Below are positions 40,448-49,607 of a DNA stretch of 64,000 nt, piece after piece. Origin of the DNA: Lysobacter concretionis Ko07 = DSM 16239 (GTDB lineage: Bacteria; Pseudomonadota; Gammaproteobacteria; Xanthomonadales; Xanthomonadaceae); the NCBI RefSeq assembly GCF_000768345.1, contig NZ_AVPS01000009.1:1-64000 (forward strand). Direction: 5' to 3'. The position numbers were made by a program, and so were the translations under genes. Numbering within the stretch: the first letter of the stretch is position 1; each line of letters begins with the position of its first letter. The notes under the pieces are model-generated. The model searched no databases, was not told the origin of the DNA, and saw nothing but the letters and a program-made list of their open reading frames with translations.

Positions 40448-40577
40448 GAGGGGCTCCAAAAATTCATGGGTGGAAAACATGGCGGATCGGCGCCCGTCAT
40501 CGAGCACCACGGTTCATGATGCTCCCAGCATCCGGCGACGGCGTACATGCCGCTTTGACGTTCAGCCCACATCCGGC

Positions 40578-40607
40578 TTGCCAGCCACGCCATCACCCCG
40601 CTATCAT
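40578..40607 (+). promoter_or_regulatory. Probable sigma-70 promoter of tRNA-Phe
   Basis: TTGCCA at 40578-40583 and TATCAT at 40602-40607 are 18 bases apart, and the tRNA begins 29 bases after the -10 box. Confidence 0.6.
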
Positions 40608-40636
40608 GCCGCTCCTTCACGGCCAGCCCGTGACAT

Positions 40637-40712
40637 GGCCGGGTAGCTCAGTTGGTAGAGCAGGGGATTGAAAATCCCCGTGTCGGGGGTTCGATTCCCT
40701 CCCCGGCCACCA
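40637..40712 (+). tRNA. tRNA-Phe (GAA)
   Basis: This is a 76-base cloverleaf with acceptor GGCCGGG/CCCGGCC, D-arm TAGCTCAGTTGGTAGAGC, anticodon GAA at 40670-40672 in the loop TTGAAAA, T-arm GGTTCGATTCC and an encoded CCA end. It stands alone. Confidence 0.98.
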
Positions 40713-40741
40713 TTTTGGTGGCATTCAAGTGATGCATGTCG

Positions 40742-40775
40742 AACCCTGCAACGGCCTGGCCGATGCGGGGTTTTT
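40742..40775 (+). terminator. Terminator of tRNA-Phe
   Basis: AACCCTGCA at 40742-40750 pairs with TGCGGGGTT at 40764-40772 (one G-T pair), with an inner CGGCC-T-GGCCG hairpin and a T-run to 40775. Confidence 0.75.
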
Positions 40776-40873
40776 CGTTTCTGGCGGCCGGCTTGTTGTG
40801 CCGTCGCCTCCGCGCTCCAACCCACACCATGCGCCGTAGTATCCTCGGCTGTCCCCAATACGGAGCAGGCGGC

Positions 40874-41356
40874 ATGACCGGCAAGCGTTGGATGCGGTGG
40901 GCAAGTTGGGCGCTGTGCGCGTTGTTGCTGGCCGCCTGTGCCAGTGGTCCGGCACGGCGGGTATCCGAGCCGACGGCGCGGATCCAGCAGTTGACGGTGC
41001 TGGCCGATGGCAACTGGTCGACGGAATTGCGGATCGAGAACTTCAGCAGCATTCCGATGCGGTTCGACTCGGTGCAGTTCGCGCTTTCGGTCGACGGCCA
41101 GGACGCCGGCACGCTCGCGGCACAGCCGGCTTTGACGATCGGCCCCGAGTCCGCCGACGTGATCACGATGACCTTGTCGCCCTCGGTGGCGGCAAAGCTG
41201 GCAGTCGCCGATGCGCTCGCCCGCAAGCGCGGGCTGGACTACACGCTCGAGGGCACCGTCGCGGCGACACCCGATGAACAGCGCCAGCGCGAATACAAGC
41301 TCAAGCGCAGCAGCGCGCTGAGTCCGACCCCCGGCCTGCCCGGAGTGCTTCGCTGA
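40874..41356 (+). CDS. LEA type 2 / WHy-like lipoprotein
   Basis: This 160-residue lipoprotein (lipobox LLAAC) has a mature domain with alternating strands, WSTELRIENFSSIPMRFDSV and VQFALSVDGQDAGTLA, which is the pattern of the LEA14/WHy beta-sandwich fold found in bacterial envelope lipoproteins. The role is unknown; plant relatives protect against drying. It lies 76 bases before the acyl-CoA dehydrogenase gene. Confidence 0.78.
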   Translation: MTGKRWMRWASWALCALLLAACASGPARRVSEPTARIQQLTVLADGNWSTELRIENFSSIPMRFDSVQFALSVDGQDAGTLAAQPALTIGPESADVITMTLSPSVAAKLAVADALARKRGLDYTLEGTVAATPDEQRQREYKLKRSSALSPTPGLPGVLR

Positions 41357-41432
41357 GCCATTCGCTGGAATCGCCTGGCGACTCCCGCCCGCCCCATCCG
41401 CCTGCCAACTTCCGTCTGATCCGAGGTCTTCG

Positions 41433-43223
41433 ATGAGCCAGTACAAAGTCCCCCTTCGCGACATGCAGTTCGTCCTGTTCGATGTGCTTGATGGCGAGGC
41501 CGAGTTCCAGCGGCTCGGTTTCACCGACGCCACCCGCGATCTGCTGGATGCCGTGCTGGAGGAAAGCGCGCGGTTCGCGGAGAACGTGCTCGCACCGCTC
41601 AACGAAGTCGGTGATCGCGAGGGCTGCACTTTCGACAAGGCGACCGGCAAGGTCACCACGCCGGCCGGCTTCAAGCAGGCCTACGAGCAGTACGTGGACG
41701 GCGGCTGGACCGGGCTGGTGTCGTCGGTCGAGTTCGGTGGCCAGGGCCTGCCGCAGGCGGCCGGGTTCCCGCAGAAGGAAATGATCGATGCCGCCAACCT
41801 GGCCTGGGGCAACTTTCCGCTGCTCTCGCACGGTGCCACCGAGGCGCTGCTGCACCACGGCGAGGACTGGCAGCGCGAGGTGTTCCTGAAGCCGTTGGTC
41901 GAAGGTCGCTGGACCGGCACGATGTGCCTGACCGAACCGCACTGCGGCACCGATCTGGGTCTGCTGAAGACCCGCGCGGAACCGAACGAAGATGGCAGTT
42001 ACGCGATCACCGGCACCAAGATCTTCATCACCGCCGGCGACCACGATCTGACCGACAACATCATCCATCTGGTGCTGGCGCGGTTGCCGGAAGCACCGGC
42101 CGGCAGCAAGGGCATCTCGTTGTTCGTGGTGCCCAAGGTCCGCGTTGCCCGCGACGGTTCCATCGGCGAGGCCAACGCGGTGCGCTGCGGAAGCATCGAG
42201 CACAAGATGGGCATCCACGGCTCCGCCACCTGCGTGATGAACTTCGACGGCGCGCAGGGCTATCTGGTCGGCCAGCCGCACAAGGGGATGGTCGGCATGT
42301 TCACCATGATGAATGCCGCCCGGCTCGCCGTCGGTCTGCAGGGCCTGGGCCTGTCGGACCGTGCGTTCCAGAATGCGCTGGCCTATTCGCGCGACCGCCT
42401 GCAGATGCGCGCGCTGTCGGGCCCGAAGTTCCCCGACAAGCCGGCCGATCCGATCATCGTCCACCCCGACGTGCGCCGCATGCTGCTGACCTGCAAGGCA
42501 CTGATCGAGGGCGGCCGGGCGATGAGTTATCACGCCGGGTTACAGATCGACGTCTCCCACAACGCGCCCGATGAAAACGAACGCGAGCAGGCCGATGCGC
42601 TGGTCGGCTTCATGACCCCGATCGTCAAGGCCTGCCTGACCGAATGGGGCGTGGAGTGCACCTACCACGCGGTGCAGTGCTACGGCGGCCACGGCTACAT
42701 CGCCGAGAACGGCGTGGAGCAACTGGCCCGCGATGCGCGCATCACCACCTTGTACGAAGGCACTACCGGCATCCAGGCGCTGGACCTGCTGGGACGCAAG
42801 ATCCTCCAGCTGCAGGGCGCGGGCTTCAAGGTGATGCTGGGCATGATCGAGCAGTTCTGCGCCGACAATGCCGGCAACACCGCCGTCGCCGGGTTCATCG
42901 CGCCGCTGCGGGCGACGGCGGCGCAGTGGCAGCAACTCACGATGCAGATCGGCAAGCGCGCAGCGGCCAATCCCGAGGAGATCGGCGCGGCCGCCTACGA
43001 CTACCTGATGTATTCGGGCTACGTCGCCCTCGCCTACTGGTGGGCGCGCAGCGTCGCCGCCAGCGAAGCGTCCGCGCAGCCGGACTCGTTCAAGGCCGGC
43101 AAACGCGAGACCGCGAAGTTCTACTTCGCCCGTATCCTGCCGCGCACCCTGGGCCACGCGGCGGCGATCGAAAGTGGCAGCGACCCGCTGATGACGCTGG
43201 AAGCGGAGCAGTTCGACACCTGA
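41433..43223 (+). CDS. Acyl-CoA dehydrogenase (FadE-type, C-terminal extension)
   Basis: This 596-residue FAD enzyme introduces a double bond into acyl-CoA in beta-oxidation. It has MCLTEPHCGTDLGLLKTRAE (FAD contact), TKIFITAGDHDL, the catalytic-Glu segment YEGTTGIQALDLLGRK and a C-terminal acyl-CoA dehydrogenase extension. The size and N-terminal extension match the group common in Xanthomonadaceae. GAGG lies upstream of ATG 41433. No other fatty-acid gene is near. Confidence 0.94.
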   Translation: MSQYKVPLRDMQFVLFDVLDGEAEFQRLGFTDATRDLLDAVLEESARFAENVLAPLNEVGDREGCTFDKATGKVTTPAGFKQAYEQYVDGGWTGLVSSVEFGGQGLPQAAGFPQKEMIDAANLAWGNFPLLSHGATEALLHHGEDWQREVFLKPLVEGRWTGTMCLTEPHCGTDLGLLKTRAEPNEDGSYAITGTKIFITAGDHDLTDNIIHLVLARLPEAPAGSKGISLFVVPKVRVARDGSIGEANAVRCGSIEHKMGIHGSATCVMNFDGAQGYLVGQPHKGMVGMFTMMNAARLAVGLQGLGLSDRAFQNALAYSRDRLQMRALSGPKFPDKPADPIIVHPDVRRMLLTCKALIEGGRAMSYHAGLQIDVSHNAPDENEREQADALVGFMTPIVKACLTEWGVECTYHAVQCYGGHGYIAENGVEQLARDARITTLYEGTTGIQALDLLGRKILQLQGAGFKVMLGMIEQFCADNAGNTAVAGFIAPLRATAAQWQQLTMQIGKRAAANPEEIGAAAYDYLMYSGYVALAYWWARSVAASEASAQPDSFKAGKRETAKFYFARILPRTLGHAAAIESGSDPLMTLEAEQFDT

Positions 43224-43298
43224 CGCCCACATCCCCAATGCATCTGCCTGGACCTGGGCAGACAAATCGGTGCAAATCGGGTATATGCTCGATTTCTT

Positions 43299-43994
43299 AT
43301 GGAGACCGACACAGCGACACTCCGCCTGGTCCATCCTGGAACCCGCGCCGGGTCCATCACCCGGCCGGAACCGGACCACCCTCCGGCTTGCTCGAAGATC
43401 GACCCGCGCCATGCAATGGAGCGCCTCAACGCCGTCCGTCTGCTGTCGCTCGACGCGCACGGCCGGGTCCTCGACTGGATGAACTGGCAACAGGCCGCCT
43501 GCCTGTATGCCCGCGGCGCGGTCGCCTGGACGCTGGGCGATCCCTGCCTGGCCGTCCACGGCGGCATCAACCGGCGCAGCGGCCAACTCAGCCTGCTCGA
43601 ACTGCACCCGATCGTCGCCGCGCGGGGCCATGCCCGCGCCCGCGCGATCAATCCCACTCCCGTGCTGACCAACGCCGCGCTGTTCGCCCGCGACGCCCAC
43701 CTGTGCCTGTATTGCGGCGGGGAGTTCCATCGCCCGCAACTGACCCGCGACCATGTGCTGCCGGTTTCCCGCGGCGGTCGTGACATCTGGGAAAACGTGG
43801 TCGCCGCCTGTTTTCATTGCAACTCGCGCAAGGGCAACCGCACTCCGCAGCAGGCCAACATGCCATTGCTCGCCGTGCCCTATCGGCCCAGCTGGATCGA
43901 GCACCTGATCCTGTCCAACCGAAACATCCTCGCCGACCAGATGGCCTTTCTGAAAAGCCAGTTGCCGAAGAAGCACGCCCGGACGCCAATCTGA
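43299..43994 (+). CDS. HNH endonuclease family protein
   Basis: This 231-residue protein has an HNH domain near the C-terminus: LCLYCGGEF, the core [28 protein letters not shown]. The four cysteines (two CxxC) hold structural zinc and the His-Asn-His residues are present. The N-terminal part ([14 protein letters not shown]) is typical of stand-alone bacterial HNH proteins of unknown target. ATG 43299 has no ribosome binding site; ATG 43416 is possible, which would remove a non-conserved 39-residue tail. It is not linked to other defence genes. Confidence 0.87.
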   Translation: METDTATLRLVHPGTRAGSITRPEPDHPPACSKIDPRHAMERLNAVRLLSLDAHGRVLDWMNWQQAACLYARGAVAWTLGDPCLAVHGGINRRSGQLSLLELHPIVAARGHARARAINPTPVLTNAALFARDAHLCLYCGGEFHRPQLTRDHVLPVSRGGRDIWENVVAACFHCNSRKGNRTPQQANMPLLAVPYRPSWIEHLILSNRNILADQMAFLKSQLPKKHARTPI

Positions 43995-44129
43995 ATATTG
44001 CCCTGGGTCACAGCAGCCACGGGCATCGAAAGAAAATTGCCAAATAACGCGGAATTGCGACGATCTGCGCGCATTGACGACCGCGACAGGCTCCGCAACA
44101 CTGCCTGATTGGAAAACCTTGGACTCGAC

Positions 44130-45230
44130 ATGGCTCTCACGCTTGGCCTGACCGGCATGGATCCGGCAACGGAAGCCTCTTTGAAAGCCGCATTCGCCGA
44201 CGCCAACCAGCGCACCGGCGGCGCGTGGCAATTGCTGCCCGACACCCAGGCCGAACACGTCGTGGTCGACATGGACAGCATGTACGGCCCGATGAGCTGG
44301 CTGCGCCTGCATGCCGCCGGCAAGACCGTGATCGGCCTGACCTCGGCGCCGCGCACGCAGGCCGACTTCCGCCTTGCGCAGCCTTTCGACGCCCATTCCC
44401 TGCACCAGATGCTGGAGCAGCTCGCACCCTCCACCGCCGCAACTCCGGCACCGGTCGATACCGCTCCGCAGGCCGCCACCCCGGCTGGCCTGTCGCCCGC
44501 CCCGCAGCCACAGGACCAGTTGCCCGAAGAGCAGCCGCAACGCGTGGATGAGGAAGTTGCTGCCCTGGCGCCCACTGAAGAAGTGTCCGCGCGCCGCGAA
44601 CCGCCCAGCGCCGCGGCCGCCCAGATCGTGCCGACCGCGCCGAGCATGCAGCCACACACGCCACCGCCCGCCATCGCCGAAGCGCGCACGCTGGGCGACT
44701 GGCTTGCCGCCGGCAAGGTCTCCGGGCAGGTGAAGTTCGAGCGCGATGGCACCGCGCTGTTGATCGATACCGAACAACGCCAGTACTTCGGCCCCGCCGG
44801 CCTGAAACCGCTGGCGACCCACGTCTGCAGCGAGGTCAGTGCCGCCGACTTCGTGCCGGTGGCCGACTGGAGCGCGCAGATCGCCAAACACGAGGCGCAG
44901 CCGTTGTCGCGACTGGTATGGCTGGGCGGCCTGCTTTCCAGCCCCGGCCAGCTGTTGCCCGGGTTCGATCCGGAAGCGCGCTACCAACTGGTGAAATGGC
45001 CGCAGACCGAACGGGAATACCCCAAGCATTTCCGCATCGCCACGGTGATGATGAAAGGCCCGGCAACACTGGCCGAGATCGCCCAGGCCAGCGGCGTGCC
45101 GCTCACCGACGTCACCGACTTCGTCAACGCCAACCTCGCCACCGGCTTTGCCGATATCGAGCATCTGCCGGAACCCGAAGCCGAGCCGCGCAAGTCCGGC
45201 GGGCTGTTCGGCCGCCTGCGCGGTCGCTGA
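44130..45230 (+). CDS. Uncharacterised two-domain protein upstream of dxs
   Basis: This 366-residue cytoplasmic protein has two folded parts joined by a Pro/Ala/Gln-rich linker. The N-terminal part (1-100) looks like a receiver- or pilZ-like alpha/beta domain ([20 protein letters not shown]). The linker spans about 105-185. The C-terminal part (186-350) ends in a winged-helix-like segment ([20 protein letters not shown]) and a basic tail (GLFGRLRGR). This pattern is seen before dxs in other Xanthomonadaceae, but no function is known to me. Confidence 0.8.
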   Translation: MALTLGLTGMDPATEASLKAAFADANQRTGGAWQLLPDTQAEHVVVDMDSMYGPMSWLRLHAAGKTVIGLTSAPRTQADFRLAQPFDAHSLHQMLEQLAPSTAATPAPVDTAPQAATPAGLSPAPQPQDQLPEEQPQRVDEEVAALAPTEEVSARREPPSAAAAQIVPTAPSMQPHTPPPAIAEARTLGDWLAAGKVSGQVKFERDGTALLIDTEQRQYFGPAGLKPLATHVCSEVSAADFVPVADWSAQIAKHEAQPLSRLVWLGGLLSSPGQLLPGFDPEARYQLVKWPQTEREYPKHFRIATVMMKGPATLAEIAQASGVPLTDVTDFVNANLATGFADIEHLPEPEAEPRKSGGLFGRLRGR

Positions 45231-45279
45231 ACCGCAACCGGGCCGGTCCGCCTTGCCCCGCCCCGGTCCGGGCGGGACA

Positions 45280-47229
45280 ATGTCGTATTCGCCGTCCGAC
45301 ACCGTATTGATGATCGATCCGCAACGCTACCCCCGCCTTTCCCGCATCGATGTGCCCGCCGACCTGCGCCAGTTTCCCGCCGAGGAGCTGCCGGCCATCG
45401 CCGCGGAGTTGCGTGCGTACCTGATCGAACAGGTCGCGCAATCGGGCGGTCATTTCGGCGCGGGCCTGGGCGTGATCGAGCTGACGGTGGCGCTGCACTG
45501 GCTGTACGACACCCCGACCGATCGCCTGGTCTGGGATGTCGGCCACCAGACCTACCCGCACAAGATCCTCACCGGGCGTCGCGACCGGATCCACACGGTC
45601 AAACAGAAGGACGGCGTCGCCCCATTCCCCAAGCGCGACGAATCCGAGTACGACACCTTCGGCGTCGGCCACAGCTCGACCAGCATTTCGGCCGCGCTCG
45701 GAATGGCCATCGCACTGCAACGCACCGGTGACGAACGCAAGGTCATCGCGGTGATCGGCGATGGCGCCATCACGGCCGGCATGGCCTTCGAAGCGCTGGC
45801 GCACGGCGGCGGCATGGGCGAGCAGCCCGGCGGCATCGAGCCCAACCTGCTGGTGATCCTCAACGACAACCAGATGTCGATCTCCGAGAACGTCGGCGGC
45901 GTGACCCGCATGCTCGGCCGGCTGACCGGCAGCCGCACCCTCAACGCCCTGCGCGAAGGCGGCAAGAAGCTGCTGGGCGACAAGCACCGGCCGGCGGCGA
46001 AGTTCGTCAAGCGCTGGGAAGAACAATGGAAGGGGATGTTCGTGCCCTCGACAATGTTCGAGGAGCTCGGCTTCCACTACACCGGCCCGATCGACGGCCA
46101 CGACATGGATGCGCTGGTCGGCACGCTGAAGACCCTGCAGGGCATGAAGGGCCCGCAGCTGCTGCACATCATCACCACCAAGGGCAAGGGCTACGAGCGC
46201 GCGGAAGGCGACCAGATCGGCTACCACGCGGTCGGCCCGTTCAACCCCGACCTGGGCATGGTCAGCAAGACCGGCGCAAAGAAGCCGACCTACACCGACG
46301 TGTTCGGCGACTGGATCTGCGACATGGCCGCCGCCGACGAACAGCTGATGGGGATCACCCCGGCGATGCGCGAAGGCTCCGGCCTGGTGCGCTTCAGCAA
46401 GCAATACCCGCAGCGCTACTTCGACGTCGCCATCGCCGAGCAGCACGCGGTGACCCTCGCCGCCGGCATGGCCTGCGAAGGCGCCAAGCCGGTGGTCGCG
46501 ATCTATTCAACCTTCCTGCAGCGCGGCTACGACCAGCTGGTGCACGACGTCGCGGTGCAGGAGCTGGACGTGCTGTTCGCGATCGACCGCGGCGGCGTGG
46601 TCGGTCCCGATGGTGCGACCCACGCGGGCAACCTCGACCTGAGCTACCTGCGCTGCGTACCGAACATGGTCGTGATGGCTCCGGCGGACGAGAATGAATG
46701 CCGGCAGATGCTGTCCACCGGCTTCCGCTTCCAGGGCCCGGCGGCGGTGCGTTATCCGCGCGGCACCGGTCCCGGGGTCGAGGTGCAGGGCAGCCTGGAC
46801 CTGCTGCCGATCGGCAAGGCGCAGTTGCGCCGCCACGGAGCGAACGTCGCACTGCTCGCCTTTGGCGCGCTGGTCCCGGCGGCCGAACAGGTCGGCGAGG
46901 CACTGGACCTGACTGTGGTCAACATGCGTTTCGTCAAACCGCTGGACCGCACGCTGCTGCTGGAACTGACAAAAACCCACGAGGGCTTCGTGACGCTGGA
47001 AGACAACGTTGTCGCCGGTGGCGCGGGCAGCGGCGTGGCGGAGCTGCTGGCGGCCGAAGGCCTCACGATGCCGATGCTGCATCTCGGCCTGCCCGATGCC
47101 TTCCAGCACCACGCCAGCCGCGAGGAGCTGCTGGCCGAAGCCGGCCTGGACGCCGACGGCATCCGCGCCGCGGTGCTGCGACGCTGGCCGCAACTGGGCG
47201 CATCGCCGACGCGCAGCGCGGCGGTCTGA
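45280..47229 (+). CDS. dxs: 1-deoxy-D-xylulose-5-phosphate synthase
   Basis: This thiamine-diphosphate enzyme makes deoxyxylulose phosphate from pyruvate and glyceraldehyde 3-phosphate, the first step of the MEP route to isoprenoids. The 649-residue protein has [14 protein letters not shown], the cofactor motif [16 protein letters not shown], and the transketolase-type [14 protein letters not shown] in the second domain. Length is normal. The start may be at 45280 or at [10 protein letters not shown] (45310), which is closer to the usual N-terminus. It is convergent with the TraB-like gene, 111 bases away. Confidence 0.97.
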   Translation: MSYSPSDTVLMIDPQRYPRLSRIDVPADLRQFPAEELPAIAAELRAYLIEQVAQSGGHFGAGLGVIELTVALHWLYDTPTDRLVWDVGHQTYPHKILTGRRDRIHTVKQKDGVAPFPKRDESEYDTFGVGHSSTSISAALGMAIALQRTGDERKVIAVIGDGAITAGMAFEALAHGGGMGEQPGGIEPNLLVILNDNQMSISENVGGVTRMLGRLTGSRTLNALREGGKKLLGDKHRPAAKFVKRWEEQWKGMFVPSTMFEELGFHYTGPIDGHDMDALVGTLKTLQGMKGPQLLHIITTKGKGYERAEGDQIGYHAVGPFNPDLGMVSKTGAKKPTYTDVFGDWICDMAAADEQLMGITPAMREGSGLVRFSKQYPQRYFDVAIAEQHAVTLAAGMACEGAKPVVAIYSTFLQRGYDQLVHDVAVQELDVLFAIDRGGVVGPDGATHAGNLDLSYLRCVPNMVVMAPADENECRQMLSTGFRFQGPAAVRYPRGTGPGVEVQGSLDLLPIGKAQLRRHGANVALLAFGALVPAAEQVGEALDLTVVNMRFVKPLDRTLLLELTKTHEGFVTLEDNVVAGGAGSGVAELLAAEGLTMPMLHLGLPDAFQHHASREELLAEAGLDADGIRAAVLRRWPQLGASPTRSAAV

Positions 47230-47340
47230 GCGCACGCGTCAGACCAGGCCGGCGTGGGCGTCTCCGCGGACATCGGCGACCATGCCCAACGGCAGGATGC
47301 GGCCTGGCCAGGCGCGGCATTCAATCGCGGGCGCGCCCAG

Positions 47341-48483
47341 TCACGGTTGGCCGCGATCGTGGTCGATACCGGAACCAGCTGCCGCGTCGACCTCGACCTC
47401 ACCGCCCGCATCGAGCCGGCCGGGCTCCTCCACCGCGTAGCCTTTTTCCCGCAATACCGCCGGCAGATCCCCGCCCAGCAGGTCGGCGACCGGCATCGTC
47501 GCGAAGCTCACCGCGTTGGTCTTGAGCGCCGCATCCACCGCATCGAACCATTGCTTCCGGCTGACCGCCTCGCCGTCATCGAGCCCCAGCGACTTCGCCA
47601 TCTCGGTGCCGGTGAATGCACGAAGGCAAACCAGCGGTTCGCGCGCCTTCAACAGACGTGAAAGCGCCGGCAGGTCACCCACGGCCCAGGCATTGGCCCG
47701 CTCCGCGGCATGCAGGACGTCCGCATCGAGATGATCGAGCATGCTGCGGAAACAGGCGATATCGTCCATCTCCGCCTTGACGAAGGCCTTCGCGGCCGAG
47801 CGGGGATTCTTGATCTCGGCGCGCACGGACGTCGGGGTGCGCTTGATCCGGTGCTGCTTGGCCAGCTGCGACAAGCGCGTGCCGACTCCGCTGCCGTATT
47901 GCAGCCCGGCCTGCTTCAGCGCCGCGTCGTAAAGCTCGCCAGCGGCAAAAAACGGCCGCATCTTTTCCACGCCCTTGTCGCGCCCCAGGTACAGCGGCTT
48001 CAGGCGCTCCCAACGGCTGTAGAGATCCGCCGGCAGCACGTCCCGCAGAGTCGCGCCATCGGGGTTGTTGCGCGCCTTGAGCAGGGTCGGCAGCGAGAAA
48101 ACGGCCTTGAACATGCTCCCCGCCCCCATCGAGACGACGATGCCGGGTGGCCCGATGATCTCGCTCGCCTGCGCCAGCACCTGCTCGGCCTGCGGGGAGT
48201 ACCAATCCAGCTTGCGCGGCACCGGCGACACCGTGCCCAGGATCCACAACACGTTGTCGCCATGACTGACCTTCCACAGGCCCGGCCCCGAGTGCCGGCC
48301 GGACACCAGTACCGGCGCGGCGTCGATGATGTCGCCACCTTCAATGACCAGTTGCGACTCGTCCGGCGGCACGAGCTGACCGTCCGGCGCGCCCACCGGA
48401 TTACCGGAAACGGACGACGGACCGCTCGCCCAAACCGGTGCAACTGCCAGAAACAACCCCAGGAAAAAGATCATTGCGCGCAT
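47341..48483 (-). CDS. TraB/GumN family protein
   Basis: This 380-residue protein of the TraB/GumN (TiKi-like) family is probably secreted. It has a signal peptide (MIFFLGLFLAVAPVWA), GLWKVSHGDNVLWILGTVSP at about residue 65, and the C-terminal VSFATMPVADLLGG with LPAVLREKGYAVEEP, typical family ends. Some relatives are metal-dependent proteases; for this member the activity is unknown. AAGGAG precedes ATG 48483. A 24-residue tail follows the usual family end and the frame stays open for 33 codons past the stop. Confidence 0.88.
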   Translation of the reverse strand: MRAMIFFLGLFLAVAPVWASGPSSVSGNPVGAPDGQLVPPDESQLVIEGGDIIDAAPVLVSGRHSGPGLWKVSHGDNVLWILGTVSPVPRKLDWYSPQAEQVLAQASEIIGPPGIVVSMGAGSMFKAVFSLPTLLKARNNPDGATLRDVLPADLYSRWERLKPLYLGRDKGVEKMRPFFAAGELYDAALKQAGLQYGSGVGTRLSQLAKQHRIKRTPTSVRAEIKNPRSAAKAFVKAEMDDIACFRSMLDHLDADVLHAAERANAWAVGDLPALSRLLKAREPLVCLRAFTGTEMAKSLGLDDGEAVSRKQWFDAVDAALKTNAVSFATMPVADLLGGDLPAVLREKGYAVEEPGRLDAGGEVEVDAAAGSGIDHDRGQP

Positions 48484-48630
48484 ACGGAACTCCTTTTCGA
48501 TGACCGCCAAGTAGAACACCAAACCAGCCCACAAACGTCTGCCTGCATGAGCAGCGACATGGGAGAGTCGCGATATCGTCCCACCGCCTGGGAAGGGTTC
48601 GCACCGACCGGCCGGGTGGAAGGGCGGCAC

Positions 48631-48665
48631 AAAAAAGAGGCTCGCGGAATTATCCGCAAGCCTCT
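48631..48665 (-). terminator. Terminator of tRNA-Pro (minus strand)
   Basis: AGAGGCTCGCGGA at 48636-48648 pairs with TCCGCAAGCCTCT at 48653-48665 with one mismatch; on the minus strand six T follow. It lies just beyond the 3' end of tRNA-Pro and close to the TraB-like gene start. Confidence 0.85.
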
Positions 48666-48682
48666 GATGATGTTGCTCGAAT

Positions 48683-48761
<79 letters not shown>

Positions 48762-48858
48762 AGTCTTGCAGTCCGCCGTGTGGCGGGCGCTGAGTATAGC
48801 CGATTACCGGCGATTCGCGTGAGTGGAACCATTGGAAAACGGGGAAATGTTGTCCGCT

Positions 48859-49215
48859 TCAGCGACGCAGCAACTGCAGCACTTCCTCCAGCTCCATGCG
48901 CACCTGGCGGATGATCTGCGAACTCAGCGCCGACTCGTCCTTGGCATCGTCACCTTCCAGCCGCAAGCGCGCGCCGCCGATGGTGTAGCCCTGCTCGTAC
49001 AGCAGGCCGCGGATCTGGCGGATCATCAGCACTTCATGGCGCTGGTAATAGCGCCGGTTGCCGCGGCGCTTGACCGGCTTCAGCGACGGGAATTCGGTCT
49101 CCCAGTAGCGCAGCACGTGCGGCTTGACGTCGCACAGCTCGCTGACCTCGCCAATGGTGAAGTAGCGCTTGGCCGGGATCGGCGGAAGCTCGCGGTTGCT
49201 GCCCGGATCAAGCAT
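48859..49215 (-). CDS. MerR family transcriptional regulator
   Basis: This 118-residue DNA-binding protein has the N-terminal MerR helix-turn-helix [20 protein letters not shown], the wing [16 protein letters not shown] and a coiled-coil C-terminal helix. The C-terminal effector domain is short and has no metal-binding cysteines, so it is the CarA/YcgE-like small type always found next to ihfA in this group. The start ATG 49215 overlaps the ihfA stop. The target genes are unknown. Confidence 0.93.
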   Translation of the reverse strand: MLDPGSNRELPPIPAKRYFTIGEVSELCDVKPHVLRYWETEFPSLKPVKRRGNRRYYQRHEVLMIRQIRGLLYEQGYTIGGARLRLEGDDAKDESALSSQIIRQVRMELEEVLQLLRR

Positions 49216-49510
49216 TCGCGCCTCCGGCGTAAGCCTCGACACGCTCCTTCAGTTTCTGGCCCGGCCGGAAGGTCACGACAGTGCGTGCCGAGATCGGAAT
49301 TTCCTCGCCGGTCTTCGGGTTGCGGCCCGGGCGCTGGTTCTTGCGCCGCAGGTCGAAATTGCCGAAGCCCGACAGCTTGACCTGGCGACCGCCCTGCAGC
49401 GCCTGGCGCAGCGAGTCGAAAAACGCGTCGACGAACTCCTTGGCCTCACGCTTGTTCAGGCCCACTTCGTCAAACAATCGTTCGGTCATTTCCGCTTTGG
49501 TCAATGCCAT
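49208..49510 (-). CDS. ihfA: Integration host factor subunit alpha
   Basis: This 100-residue DNA-bending protein acts as a dimer with IhfB in transcription, recombination and replication. It starts [20 protein letters not shown], with the DNA-intercalating arm [20 protein letters not shown] and its conserved proline. It follows pheT by 97 bases, the classical pheST-ihfA order, and overlaps the MerR gene. Confidence 0.98.
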   Translation of the reverse strand: MALTKAEMTERLFDEVGLNKREAKEFVDAFFDSLRQALQGGRQVKLSGFGNFDLRRKNQRPGRNPKTGEEIPISARTVVTFRPGQKLKERVEAYAGGANA

Positions 49511-49607
49511 CGCCCGCTTCCATCCACTGCTGATTACGCCAGAATTCGCCCCGAGGCCGTGGCGCCGATACGGCTGGACGATCTGCCCTATCGAGTCGTT
49601 GCATCCC

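Noticed and set aside
43299..43994. HNH protein as part of a restriction or anti-phage island
   Set aside because: Its neighbours are an acyl-CoA dehydrogenase and the gene before dxs; no methylase or mobile element is adjacent.
42540..45302. Very long minus-strand open frame (920 codons) across three plus-strand genes
   Set aside because: It crosses gene boundaries, has Gly/Arg/Gln-rich low-complexity composition and no domain; the plus-strand genes are well supported.
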